Shown: in pieces, positions 11,167 through 22,456 of the stretch
Layout of the letters: each line of letters begins with the position of its first letter
Numbering within the stretch: position 1 is the stretch's first letter
NCBI GenBank assembly: GCA_014898425.1
Contig: RCSZ01000017.1
Coordinates: 930,001 to 994,000 of the forward strand
Reading direction: 5' to 3'
From: Botryotinia globosa
Lineage: Eukaryota > Ascomycota > Leotiomycetes > Helotiales > Sclerotiniaceae
Length of the DNA stretch: 64,000 nucleotides
Translations under genes and position numbers: made by a program
The notes under the pieces: generated by a model
Databases searched by the model: none
Told to the model about the DNA's origin: nothing
What the model saw: only the letters and a program-made list of their open reading frames with translations

Positions 11167-13326
11167 ATGAGCTGGCAAAATGATTCTCCTTACTCCCGGC
11201 ATGAGTTTTCCAGCAAGGCCACCACACTCTCCAGCTCATCCTTTGCTTCTAACTTCTTCCGTCGAGCCCGTCGAGCATCTCTGACAAGAAGCTTTAGAAA
11301 GTCCGTATCCTTCGCAGATCCTCTTGAGGCAGAACCCCCCCAAGATAATAGCTCCGAAAATAGTGAGGTACTATATATGGCAGATTCAAAGCGACCCCAA
11401 CGACCAAAGCCACAGCGTCGAACTTTGTCGACCATGAGCAATAGCTCTCTTGCAACTCTCGGTCAAAATTGGGATAGCGATATTGATTCTGATCTTGACA
11501 GCGAGGCTGAGGAAGTTTCTTGGGATATCATCAACAAAGAAATACATGAGTGGCAATATGTTTGTCGCACTGGTAGGCCTTTCTGGTGGTCACCTGAGTT
11601 CAAAAGTACCCGTATGTGTCGTATCTCCACGCTATCTCCAAAGAATCATCAAGAGCGCAGCACAAGAGCTTGGATGAGAGATATTACAGACGACTCCAGA
11701 CCGCAACTAAAGAAACGTTACGCCACTATGGACGATACCAATTTTGCAAACTCCAGCGACGTACAAGAACTTGCAAAAGTGATTGCTGTTCAACTTCTCG
11801 CAGCTTGTTTCACTTTAACAACAGAATATCTTGTACCTCTTCCGTCGACTCCAACATCATACAATAGGAAAGGAGATTCGAAACTACCAGATTCTAGGAT
11901 GATAAGTTCTTTGCGTATGCATACCCAATTTCGATATTCACCTTGCTTTGGACATCAAGCACGAAGTACATCTCCGATCCACCCATGGGATTGCGGGGGG
12001 TATGACGGGTCATCGACTTATTCGTCGTCACCGCCATGTAGTGGCGATGCTACGCCGTTGAGTATCACGTCAGAACCTACAAGAAGACGAGGTAGATTAC
12101 AGAAAGTCCACAGAGCATTGAATATCTCAAAACAATCGGCATGTCATTGCACTGTTGGGAACCATAGAAGCAATCATTCCTCAAACGTCAATTCCACATT
12201 CAGTGGCAAAGTTGAAACGTCGATCGGCCAAAGATTGAGGGACGGGCATACAACTGAATGTGGGAAGATGTCGACAACAATGCACGTGCCTGGAGCTGAT
12301 AACCGAAGACACAATCATAGGCATTCAATGGTCAAAGATCTACCAGAAGTAATGCCACCAATACCGGCTGATGATGCGAATATCGATACCTCGAGGATAT
12401 ATCGAGGAGTACGGCCAACTCTGCAACATAGGACCAATTATCGTTTACAGCCAGTTCTCAGGTCAGAGCCCCATCCAGTATACGTACAGCCGGTGAGGGA
12501 GCTCGTAGTGAAGAGATGGAAATCAATAAGGCGCCAATTTGGGGGTAGCTTGCAGGCTTCCTTACCGAGAAGAGGATCTAGAAATGACGAGTCAGAGTCA
12601 GGAAGTGATGCGACAAGTTCCGCACTCAGCACGGATGCAAGGGCACGGAGGCGCCGAGCCCAAGAAAGGGGCGACATTCATAGTGCTGGTGGTGATGATA
12701 GCCCGCACTACAACACTCCAAGAAGTGGTGCGATGACACCACTAACGCCACCGAGCCCGATGACTCCAATGACTCCCTTGACACCTTTTACGATCCCCAC
12801 AACGCCTCCTGCAACAACTATAGCTCCCTCACTACCAGGTTTGAGACCAATGTCTCCTTTCTTCAAGGGAGCAGATACCATGGCAGCCGTCACGTCTTTT
12901 CTAGCCGATGCACGTCAACCAGAACATGTCATGATTCCACCCGATTCATTCAAGGACACAGGTGGCTATGTTTCACCAAATATGATAAGAACAGAGCACG
13001 CTGCAGGAGCAATGTTTATTCAATCGAGATCAAGCTTTCAGCCACCTTCAGAGCCAAAAGCCGGTTCATGTCGGGGAAGACGAACAAGTCTGTTATCAGA
13101 GGTGTGCACTCCAGAAGACTTCAACGACGACGGGACCTTGAAATGTGATGAAGAGAACAAAAACAAAGGAATTCATTTGGCAAGGGCGAACTCCAGTGGA
13201 ACCCAGATATTTAGACCCGGTAGTGACGGCATCGAACTTGATGGAAGGCCGGTGGGTCCTGGAAAGGAATTTTGGGATGGCCCAGTTGACAATATGGGAA
13301 AACGAAGAGAAAGGACATACTTGTAA
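11167..13326 (+). CDS. large Ser/Thr-Pro-rich, mostly disordered protein
   Basis: A single-exon frame of 719 aa; I do not recognise the family. The N-terminus is Ser/Arg-rich (residues 1-50). An acidic patch around residues 105-120 (DSDIDSDLDSEAEE) is followed by a Trp-containing, more structured segment (WDIINKEIHEWQYV, PFWWSPEF) at about 120-150. The second half is disordered. It contains a dense run of SP/TP sites at about 515-560 (TPLTPPSPMTPMTPLTP), which would be possible targets of proline-directed kinases. There is no signal peptide or membrane segment. The long open frame, the ATG preceded by AAAA and the sensible codon use argue that it is real. It could be a regulatory or cell-cortex protein, but the sequence does not show this. 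Confidence 0.75.
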   Translation: MSWQNDSPYSRHEFSSKATTLSSSSFASNFFRRARRASLTRSFRKSVSFADPLEAEPPQDNSSENSEVLYMADSKRPQRPKPQRRTLSTMSNSSLATLGQNWDSDIDSDLDSEAEEVSWDIINKEIHEWQYVCRTGRPFWWSPEFKSTRMCRISTLSPKNHQERSTRAWMRDITDDSRPQLKKRYATMDDTNFANSSDVQELAKVIAVQLLAACFTLTTEYLVPLPSTPTSYNRKGDSKLPDSRMISSLRMHTQFRYSPCFGHQARSTSPIHPWDCGGYDGSSTYSSSPPCSGDATPLSITSEPTRRRGRLQKVHRALNISKQSACHCTVGNHRSNHSSNVNSTFSGKVETSIGQRLRDGHTTECGKMSTTMHVPGADNRRHNHRHSMVKDLPEVMPPIPADDANIDTSRIYRGVRPTLQHRTNYRLQPVLRSEPHPVYVQPVRELVVKRWKSIRRQFGGSLQASLPRRGSRNDESESGSDATSSALSTDARARRRRAQERGDIHSAGGDDSPHYNTPRSGAMTPLTPPSPMTPMTPLTPFTIPTTPPATTIAPSLPGLRPMSPFFKGADTMAAVTSFLADARQPEHVMIPPDSFKDTGGYVSPNMIRTEHAAGAMFIQSRSSFQPPSEPKAGSCRGRRTSLLSEVCTPEDFNDDGTLKCDEENKNKGIHLARANSSGTQIFRPGSDGIELDGRPVGPGKEFWDGPVDNMGKRRERTYL

Positions 13327-13613
13327 GATTCAAAGACAGTTGGCGATTCCTAAATCGTGATCAATGATTAAATTGAACAAACAAATCGTGTGACGAAAGG
13401 AAAAAAGTACAAAATTGGAATAATAAACCATTGAACCTGCCTTGGGTATCTTTATATTCTTTTGTTACAATGCAGTACCTATTCTGCCGCTGTGCATCCA
13501 TAATAGTACATCTTCAATGCCGAGTTCCAAAACGCCTCCCTATATCTGCTTCCTATCTATGCGCCCAAGTCCAGATCCAAACGACAAACCGATAGCACCC
13601 TCTTATCTATTCT

Positions 13614-14363
13614 TCAACCAGGGTTGATATTCTCATCTGCCTTTGCTCCCATACCAACCATACCAACCATCTCATAATCTCCAGCCCCATCTCTTCCTCT
13701 ACCCCTTCCTCTCCCTCTTCCATACCCTTGTTCTATATCCTTTGTAGCGTCATCTTCTCCTTCCATGCCGGCACTAATATCTCTCTCCATACCAGTACTA
13801 TCTGTAACAGTATTCGTATTATTCTGAGCCGTGTTTGAATTCGTACCAAAATTTATGGGGCGCAATTCTCGCCATTGACAACTCCATATGCCTAAAAAGG
13901 TCATGAGAGACGCAGATGCGAATTGTAAAGCCCACCAAAGCCAATTGCGGGGGACGGAGTGCGAATAGAAGGACGTGATTAGCAGATGCAGGAAATGGAT
14001 GGTTATGGCGAAATCAGGGATAAGTTTGGAGCGCGAGACAAGAAGGAGGAGCGAGATAACTCTGTTCTTTGTGTCAGTTCCATGGAGGAAGAATCAATGC
14101 AAGACGACAACAAACCCTATAAAACTATTCAACATCCAGACAAATCCTAACATCCAGCCAACAGTTGTATCGCCCCTTAAGCTTCTCCAACTCAGTACCA
14201 TATCGAAAGAGAAGGCTCTTCCAGCAACCAGTGCGGTAAAGAGTATCAGCGCCGTCCCGATAGCATACCAGAGCACTTGGAGGATTATAATCTGACTGAG
14301 GATCTTTAAGGGTGGTAACTCGGAAATGGCGCCAGCGCGTGGCGGTCTTCTTCGTCGTGCCAT
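13614..14363 (-). CDS. SYS1: SYS1-type Golgi integral membrane protein
   Basis: Predicted 231 aa in two exons, 14363-14116 and 14061-13614. The 54-nt intron has donor GTTTGT, branch-like CTGAC and acceptor AACAG. Splicing continues the protein from LNSFIG into VISLLLLVSRSKLIPDF. There are four hydrophobic helices. Family hallmarks are visible: LKILSQIIILQ near the N-terminus and SFYSHSVPRNWLWW in the second half. Sys1 is a conserved Golgi membrane protein that recruits the GTPase Arl3/ARFRP1 and so supports traffic between Golgi and endosomes. The C-terminal tail after the last helix is species-variable and contains an RG-repeat (GRGRGRGRGR). Its 3' end converges on the disordered-protein gene, with 287 bp between stops. 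Confidence 0.9.
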
Positions 14364-14965
14364 ATGTATGGATAAATTAGTTAGGTATGCGCACTTGCTA
14401 CCTTGATGGGGATAAATGTTTGAGCATTTCTATATTGATGTTGAAGCATCTGTTTCCGAGGCTGAGCTCATGCATGCACTGGACATCATATCTAGTGGCC
14501 AGAATATAGAAGGGGGTAGGCTTAGTAATTTTCGCTGTGCGTTTATCAATGATTACTAAGGATTCTAATTTGGGATCGCAATTTTCGGTATTTTTTGATG
14601 GGAGGCTGCTCGCCTTGAAAAGTCTTACCCAGTACTTAATTATCAAGTTAGGTATCATAGAACCATCCTTTCAACTGAACATATCATTCTTGTTAAAAAG
14701 ACCTATGAAGGACATACTAGGTATTCCTGAGGACCACCACTATTGATGTCATACACATATTAGCTTTGGAGCTATTTGCGGTAACTGGGAAGCTCGCCTG
14801 ACTCAGCACGCGGATCTACCGGCGCGACCATATCGCGTTCCGCCCCTTATGTTAACGTTCTTTATTGTTCTATTTACCTTTGTACATTTTTTTGATAGCA
14901 AATTTACCAATTCTAGTATCACTGTAATCTCAAGGGTTTCAGATATCTATATCACGCCAAGTATC
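14364..14965. promoter_or_regulatory. intergenic region between SYS1 and F-box gene
   Basis: About 600 bp separate the divergent starts of SYS1 and the F-box gene and probably contain both promoters. No clear motif stands out. Confidence 0.45.
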
Positions 14966-16477
14966 ATGGTCTTCAGTAAACTCTTTAACTCTTTACGCCC
15001 AAAAGCTTCTCGAAATAGATTGAAGACAGAGTCAGATGAAGGGGAGTCCGCTTACTTGAAAGCCGAGTCAGATGCAGGGAGTACCGTCAATACGTTAAGA
15101 TTTAAACCATCTCGGAATAAGTTGAGAAAGGAACAGCCCACTCGTCCGAAGACCGCCAATCCGAAAGGAAAAGGGGCTTCGCAGGCCACTCAATATCTTC
15201 GCCCCAATGGCCGATCATTCGATGGTGCAGTTGATGAGCAAACTGGAGAGAGGATCGATCATACCGAATTGCTCCACGGTTTAGCCCACGTGGGATCTTT
15301 TGATTCTATGCATGAAGCTTACGGTATGGACAATCCAGATCGGCCTCCTGGAGAGCTCGCGGTAGCCAGTTTACCTTCAAATATTTGGAGGCTTATTGCG
15401 GGATATCTTTCACCCAGTGATGCGGCGAGTCTTGCCTTCTCAAGCAAAACACTTCTCCATCGAGTTGGACGTAAACCATGGCATGCTTTGGATCTTCCAG
15501 AAAACCATCGATACAGGATTGAGTTTTTGGTTCACATGGACCGTGATCTTCCTAATCATCTTCTTTGTTTCCCCTGTGCAATCTATCATGTTCGCATAAT
15601 ACCAGGCGAAGAACGTCTGAAAGCCACACATATTATAAATCATCTTTACGAATGTCCAAATGCTTTAACACAAGTCGCTCCAAGGACTCGATTGACTGTC
15701 GGTCACACTCTCCCGTTTTCGTTCGTGCAACTTGTAATACGATCAAATCGCTACTCTCCAAGCCATGGAGTTCCAGTAGAATCGATATCCAAACGCTGGA
15801 AAGATCCTCAACTTGGAGCTCAAGGCACAGGAACCTGGTCACATCAAAGTCGATACTATGTTGACAAAGGCCATCTTCTTTTACGTGTGATCAGTCAATG
15901 TTTTCCAGAACCAAATCTCCCTATAAGTGCGCAGCGGAACCTTTTGTATTCCCGCGAGGATTACTTTCCATACTTTTCGGTCTGCGCTCATTGGAGAGAT
16001 GGCGATCTCATGGATGTATGTAAATGTGCGTTGGGGCACATACCCAAACGTAGAGAAACAGCGTCTTCAGCACTGAAAAGCAGTCCGAATGCTCTTCTTT
16101 CACTTGCAAATCAAAGGAGTCAAATGTCCTCGCAATGTTCTGTGTGTCAGCCGATGCGTCGCTGCCCACGATGTCCAACAGAGTACTTGGTTGAACTTAA
16201 ATTTGCTGAGGATAAAACCGACCAAGTCAACAGATTCAAGCAAGCTATGACTGTGACGAGGTGGAGCGATTTAGGCAATGGAACTTCTCCGCTATCGCCA
16301 GAATGGGCTGCGATCAACGGTGAATTCGAGGGCTATGATTCATTTGATACCGTTAAAGGGCGTGCGATTTCTGGAATATTTGAATCACAATTTGGTATTA
16401 CACTTCCTGCGCAGAGGATCTTGTCGCTCAATCCAAAGAATGAAGAGAAAGGAGAAGATGGTCATAATTGGTATTAG
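14966..16477 (+). CDS. F-box domain protein
   Basis: Predicted 503 aa without introns. The frame is open further upstream to an ATG at 14849. I prefer the ATG at 14966, because the extra 39 residues are hydrophobic and unlike the rest, while MVFSKLFNSLRPK is a common opening for such fungal proteins. The N-terminal 130 residues are charged and disordered. An F-box lies at about residues 135-175 (LPSNIWRLIAGYLSPSDAASLAFSSK, read in two parts). Cysteine pairs occur in the second half (CSVCQP, CPRCP). F-box proteins bind Skp1 and bring substrates to SCF ubiquitin ligases. No substrate-binding repeat such as LRR or WD40 is evident, so the target is unknown. F-box genes of this kind are numerous in Leotiomycetes. 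Confidence 0.85.
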   Translation: MVFSKLFNSLRPKASRNRLKTESDEGESAYLKAESDAGSTVNTLRFKPSRNKLRKEQPTRPKTANPKGKGASQATQYLRPNGRSFDGAVDEQTGERIDHTELLHGLAHVGSFDSMHEAYGMDNPDRPPGELAVASLPSNIWRLIAGYLSPSDAASLAFSSKTLLHRVGRKPWHALDLPENHRYRIEFLVHMDRDLPNHLLCFPCAIYHVRIIPGEERLKATHIINHLYECPNALTQVAPRTRLTVGHTLPFSFVQLVIRSNRYSPSHGVPVESISKRWKDPQLGAQGTGTWSHQSRYYVDKGHLLLRVISQCFPEPNLPISAQRNLLYSREDYFPYFSVCAHWRDGDLMDVCKCALGHIPKRRETASSALKSSPNALLSLANQRSQMSSQCSVCQPMRRCPRCPTEYLVELKFAEDKTDQVNRFKQAMTVTRWSDLGNGTSPLSPEWAAINGEFEGYDSFDTVKGRAISGIFESQFGITLPAQRILSLNPKNEEKGEDGHNWY

Positions 16478-16901
16478 TAATCATTAAAATGTTAAAGTAA
16501 TGTTGATTTTTCTCACATCACGCCCGAGACACAGTGCATTCCGATAAAACTCAAGAATAAAGAGCAATGGCACAACTCCCTTACCCGAAAATCCATATGT
16601 TTTAGATTCGGACACTATAAATATTATTTCAAATATATGGAACGTATATATTTGACACCAGAGTGCCTAGTCACTTTTGTACGTTATACTTTCTGTCATA
16701 CAGTTCTTTTACAATTCGCACCGTCGGTCGACTATCTTTGGGGGCTAAATGTTGCAGGAATATAATCCTTGCGCGGATCTCAGCTGTCTTACGCATAATT
16801 TGACATAAGCGCCCGCTGTCAGCAGCTGCTATAAGTCGAGTTGGATGAACAAATCTTTTGCGCTTGTATGATTTTCTTGAGGAACAATTGTCATTGTTAT
16901 C
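16478..16901. promoter_or_regulatory. upstream region of the second HET gene
   Basis: A 424-bp interval between two plus-strand genes, moderately AT-rich. It should hold the 3' end of the F-box gene and the promoter of the HET gene. I see no other element. Confidence 0.45.
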
Positions 16902-19350
16902 ATGTCACCGAATCTTTGTGAGATATGTCAAAAGTTCGATCTTCGAAAGCTCTTGCTTGATTCCGCCGCTCAAAATGCGACATCAGCCAAGGGAGCAATA
17001 AGTGGATATCAAAGTGCTGATCTGCAGGTACGGCCTGGTCTGCCGGAGTTTTACAAGCACCATATAAGCACCGCCGCTCTAAAAGCTTCTTCAGAAGCTG
17101 GATGTGAATTTTGTGTTCTGATATGGACGACTCGATCAAAGAAGGAGCAAGATATAACTGTAGATAAGTGGCTTGATGAGACTGGTCAGGGTCAGATATT
17201 CATTGGAACAGGAACTTCTAGTGTCGCAAAACGTGAGAGTCCTTACGTTTTGGTGTCCCAACGACCTGCAACTAGTTCTCCGCGGAATCTATGCAATCTC
17301 GAAGTATTTGCAACTCTGGGTAGGTCCGATTCAATTTTATAACCTTCTTTCCCATGGTTTCAGATTTGCTAAACTATTGATATCAGATAGTACCGTACAT
17401 CAGGAGTGCCCTTTTATTGGAAGGCCGATATTCGCGCAATCAAATTCTCCAGATTGCTACAAACTGGCCAAACAATGGTTGAGAGTTTGCTCAAGAGATC
17501 ATAAGGATTGCGGACCCATCAAAACTCGATGTCCTACACGTCTCATTGATGTAGGCTCTTCAGACACTAATCCATTTTTGGATGATAACCCCAATCGTGG
17601 CGACGTTGAATGGGTAGCCCTTAGTTATTTATGGGGTGGCAATGGTTATCTGAAATTGGAACAGTCAACATACCACAGTCTTAAAAGCGGTATTCCGGTG
17701 ACTAGTTTTCCGGCTACCCTACGAGATGCAATTTTGACAACAAGGGAACTCGGTTTGAAATATGTGTGGATTGATGCTCTATGCATCCGTCAAGATAGCA
17801 CCGATGATTGGAAGGCTGAAGCCGGCCGGATGAGAGATGTCTACGCAGGCGCGACAATCACAATTGTCGCAGCAAATTCCACTTCGACTAGCGCTGGAAT
17901 ACATTTTCCTCGGCCAGAGAATGTACGGGCCGTTACACGATGTGAATTGCCTTGGGACTCCAATACCAGCGTCTCACTTCGCTTAGTATCTCACATATCT
18001 CGTCAGGCTGCTAAGTCTAGTTCTTGGTTCACTCGTGGCTGGACGTTCCAGGAAGGACTATTGTCACCACGAGCATTATCATATGGCAGAGATCAAATGA
18101 TATGGGAATGTGCCTATCATACGGAGGATGAGAGTGGCCACATCGGATTTCTGGATCAAAATTACGACAGTAAAGATCTTTTACACAAACTGCGGAAGAA
18201 ACAAACCAATAGAATGAGTCGCGCCATACAAAGTTTGTCTTTACAGACTTATGCTCTTTTTTCGGAATTCGACAATCGTAGAGCCAAATTAGGCTATCCT
18301 TCTAAGAAACTTGCGCACACAGGGATTAATATGCAAGAAAATTGGGGAATGGATCCATATTTGAGATGGTCTGAAATGGTGCAACAGTTCTCAATTAGGA
18401 ATCTGACATATATGACGGATGTTTTACCGGCTCTATCCGGTATTGCTCGGGAGTTCTCGATGATTACCAAAGATACTTACATTTCCGGCATGTGGAAATC
18501 TTACCTAATTCCCAGTCTACTTTGGACCAGGAGAGCATTGAGAAAGATTAACAAAGTATCGGAGTCTGAAATTGACACCCAGTTCTTTACACATATTGAT
18601 TGGAAGAAGCGTGAATCTTATTTAGCTCCTTCGTGGTCCTGGGCAAGCATCAATGCCGGAAGTACACAACTAGAACCATACCCATTCGCGGATGCTGCCG
18701 TACATCAAATAGCAGCCTTAGTCGATCTTCAACTTCATCATTCAGGAACGGATATATTTGGCCCCCTTGAGCCAGATAGCGCATTGATCATGAAAGGAGT
18801 TCTATTTCCAATCCACAACCTGGCGGATCATTACTGGAGATTTCCTGACCCCCCTGAGTCACTCCCAAAATTTCAAGAAAGGCTCAGTAATGATGGCATG
18901 GATAAGATCTATTCTGGATCGTGGCCTGCACTTCAAGAGTACATTCACGAATGGATAAATGACGCTGACTATGCAAGTTTTGAATTCGAACAGCAACATA
19001 TTCCCCATTCAAACCAAAAATTTGGCGCCTTTCTCCTTGTGCACATCGAAGGCGTTTCTGAAGATAATAATGGCTTCAATTTAGACGGCAGTTTAGCATT
19101 TCTTCTCGTCGAATCAACTGGAAATGTTGACAGTGAATATCGGAGGGTCGGTGCAATTATGATTCAAAGATCTAAAGGATATCCTACAGGCAAACCGATC
19201 ATGACACTTTCTGAGGCGAAAAAGGCAGAAAAAAGGGGTGAGTATTCTTGGACGGTACAGCCTATTTCTCCAATGGAAAAGCTTATTGCAAAGGTATGGC
19301 AAGAGAGACCAAAAGAATTCCCGAACCGAAGCACGATCCGTTTAGTATGA
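16902..19350 (+). CDS. HET-domain protein (second copy, divergent)
   Basis: Predicted 793 aa in two exons, 16902-17319 and 17387-19350. The 67-nt intron has donor GTAGGT and acceptor TATCAG; a nearer CAG at 17363 would put a stop in frame. The N-terminus has the cysteine pairs CEIC (residues 6-9) and CEFC near residue 70. The HET domain covers about residues 215-365, with VALSYLWGG, PATLRDAILTTRELGL, VWIDALCIRQDSTDDWK and DVYAGATITIVAA. It is followed by GWTFQEGLLSPRAL and APSWSWASI. Motif order matches the other HET protein at 8714-10628, but the sequences diverge strongly outside the core, so they are not a recent tandem duplication. The effector partner is unknown. It lies upstream of a transcription factor and a NACHT gene on the same strand. 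Confidence 0.92.
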
Positions 19351-20406
19351 GGAACTTTCGTTCCAGAGCGTCTTTGCAGATCGTCTAAGGCTAAATGCTT
19401 TATGGATTACTCGAACAGTTTGCTAGGATATTAATTAAGTGTGGCGATACCACGGCACGAGGGTCCAGTAATAACATGGAAACCTCTCTCCATGTAGAAA
19501 TTTGAATAATATAAAGTGCACCAGGATTTTATAAACACATAATTGAGTATGTATTTCAATTGATTTGAGATATTCAGTGCATTTGAATATCCGACCTAAT
19601 TTATAACACTAACAATATTTGATTAACAAAGTCAAATTCAAATTCGAACATTGAAAGCATTTGATTGTCAAACTTGAATTACTCGAGTATTAGAACATTG
19701 ATTATAAGGTTTGCTTAGTGTGCAGCTCATTTCATCCATCCGACTCCATCGCCCCCCGAATAGATATAACCCCAGCCGGAATAAGAGACAATTAAGATCC
19801 ACGGGCCACGGGACTTGCTTCCTATCATGGTTCCATCATCCAAGGGCCTTGGATGTCAAAAAGTCAAATACAGTGATTTTTTTGAGCCTTGAGTACCTTG
19901 ACTATAAAACGCCCCTGTAAAATAAATGAAATTGGTTAAAATGCCTAGTTGGTATCCATGCTAATTATCCTCTAATATTAGACGAGATTTCTGGAGCCAA
20001 GAAGTGGTTATGCCTCGTTCTCTCCTTTTGAAGCCCCGTCTTAAGTCCGTTAGATGTCAACTTTGCATCTCATCTTTATCCCATACACGATTTGAATAGC
20101 TTAATCTAGCACCAGCATCGATACACCCGTGGACATGATACCTTTCCCGTTGTAGACATTACTAGACTGGCGGCTCCAGCAGAATTCTCGGATTCTGTTC
20201 CGTCTCTAATGTCTACCTACCATTGATCTCATTGGCTAGTCGATCAATAATCAGGGGGCCGTGCTTAATTCAAGACACTCCATCGTCTGATCTAAGGCTG
20301 AATATCATCAGACTACTCGAGTAGATCTGGAGATAATTCCTACGGAGAGACAATTGGATACTTACTACAAGACAAGCAATTTACAGAAAAATCATTACAG
20401 TATGCA
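19351..20406. other. intergenic region before the Zn2Cys6 gene
   Basis: About 1 kb of AT-rich DNA without a supported gene. A stretch at 19560-19700 is rich in TTTGA and CAAATT words. It should contain the terminator of the HET gene and the promoter of the transcription factor. Confidence 0.5.
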
Positions 20407-22456
20407 ATGGCGCCTAATACTCCCATCGGGTATATCGTCCAATTTCAAGCCTCAGATGGAAGCCCAATTGATGGCAACACAATTATTACTCCGTACAACA
20501 ATAAAGCTCAGATGAACCCCTCGGCCCAGCTTAATGGTACTTCCGGAAGACAAGCCAAGAAGCGGCCTAACCTCCCCAAGGTTCGGTCCGGATGCGTAAC
20601 TTGCAAGTAAGTCGATCCTTCGTCGACACTGTGAGGCTCGATGACACTAATACATCTGCATTTAAAGACGAAGGCGAATCAAGTGTGACGAGCGAAAACC
20701 CGAATGCAATCGATGTCAGGTGTTTGGCGTGACATGTGAAGGATATGGCGTTCGTATCTCTATAAATCGACGAAAACCCGACCCCAAACCGCTTCTCCCT
20801 CGCACTGGTGCGGTATCGCCAATATCATTATCGCCTCAATCATCTCATTCACAGCAACTATCGCCACATTACTCGCCGTCGGTGAGACTGCCCTTCCAAG
20901 ATGAATCTGAAGAACGATACTTTCGAACATATTTAACCAAGACAAGCATATCCGTTACTTGGAGTCGAAGTCGCGTCTTTCCTTCGTCGTTATGGGATCG
21001 CATCATTATGCAAGCTGCACACGATGAATCTTATCTTCGGGAGATGCTAGTTGCAATTGGTTCATTTGCTGAGTCCAAAGATGTCCAATCGAGGGGGTAC
21101 GCGGATGAAGCAGTGCAAATGCGAGTTTTCGCTGTCAAGAGATATGGGCTTGCTCTTCGTTCAATGAGTGTTGGATTGTCCAAACTAGAAACCAGTGAAG
21201 GTCCAAGGAAGGCCTTGATCGGTTGCCTTTTAGTTTGCTGTTTTGAATGGTTGTTAGGAAATGACTTTACTGCTCTTACACATGCTAGAAGTGGTGTCAA
21301 AATACTGCGCCAGTGGCTAAGAAATTATAGAGGTAAAAATTACAGAGCAGGTCTCTGTTCTCCGGACTCTAGGGTGATTGAGGACGAATTAGTTCAAGCC
21401 TTCCTCAGGCTTGACAAACAAGTTGCAACATTTGGAGACCCTGGAACGAGTGAAGAGCACAAGGAGACAATATACGAATCAATCGGAACAGTGCAAGACA
21501 TGCCTAGCATTTTTCCTGACTTACAGGAAGCCCGGTTATATCTCGAGCTAATCGAGAGACGATCAATACATTTTGGATACCTAGCAGCTGAATGTGCCGC
21601 GGCCGCCGCCGCCAAAAAGACCGATCCTTCCACTGCAATCATACCAACGAAAGGCCTCAAAGAGGAAAATAGCCTGCCTGAAGTAGTAGACGTAAGGGCC
21701 CTTAAATACGAAATCACACAATCACTTATCAGATGGACATCGGCCTTCGATTTATTCTGTTCTAACATCCCACCGCTAGAAACCGATCAACTTGCCGGAG
21801 CCAATCTGTTAAGAGCGCAGAGTATCGCGATGGATATAATTATGAAGATTGCGCCAGGCGGTCCGCCGCCAGATCATCAGGCAATAATTCCGGAGTATCA
21901 AAGTATATTGGCTATTACTGAGGAGATTCTTGCCGAAACAAAAGATCAACGACAACTTGGGAATTTTAAATTTGAACAAGGTGTTATAATGCCTCTGCAT
22001 ATTGCCGCAAAATGGTGCCATGACCATACGATCCGGACAAGGGCAATAGAACTTTTGAGATCGTACAAAGATAGTGACGGGGAACCGATGAGGGAGGGAG
22101 TGTGGGATAGTGAAATGTTTGCAGAATGGGATGAATGTGCATCAGAGAAGAAAGAAGGCTCGGTATGGGGAGATGGCTCTGAAAGGATTGGGGATGGTCA
22201 CATGCGGCATGCGGCGACGGATAAAAATCAAATTTTCAGGTTGATTGGATCTGTGAACTGGGAGAGGAGGTCTAGTAGTGGAAGTTCGAGGAGTGACTTG
22301 GGACGGGGAATGAGCGGTAGTCCTAAGAGTGATATGGGACGGGGAACGAGTGGTAGTCCTAGGAGTGAACAAGGGCAGGGAAGGACGGGAAGTTGTGTGG
22401 AATTGGGGGATGCGGAGGGCTGGGTCGAAGAACTGCCGGTTAGAGCGTCCCCTTGA
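20407..22456 (+). CDS. Zn2Cys6 transcription factor
   Basis: Predicted 662 aa in two exons, 20407-20606 and 20668-22456. The 61-nt intron (donor GTAAGT, acceptor TTAAAG) splits the zinc cluster. After splicing, the six cysteines are residues 63, 66, 73, 80, 83 and 90 (CX2CX6CX6CX2CX6C) with a basic KRRRIK between them, a standard fungal binuclear cluster. The middle region (about 150-500) is helical and resembles the Fungal_trans_2-type domain, with a six-alanine run near residue 380. The C-terminus carries three imperfect 12-residue repeats of the type GSxRSDxGRGxS and ends with an acidic stretch. It should be a nuclear DNA-binding regulator. Its targets are unknown, although the flanking HET and NACHT genes are obvious candidates for co-regulation. 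Confidence 0.92.
22276..22390 (+). repeat. 36-nt coding repeat in the Zn2Cys6 gene
   Basis: Three tandem imperfect 36-nt units inside the reading frame encode 12-residue Gly/Ser/Arg-rich repeats. Copy number may vary between strains because the unit keeps the frame. Confidence 0.65.
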
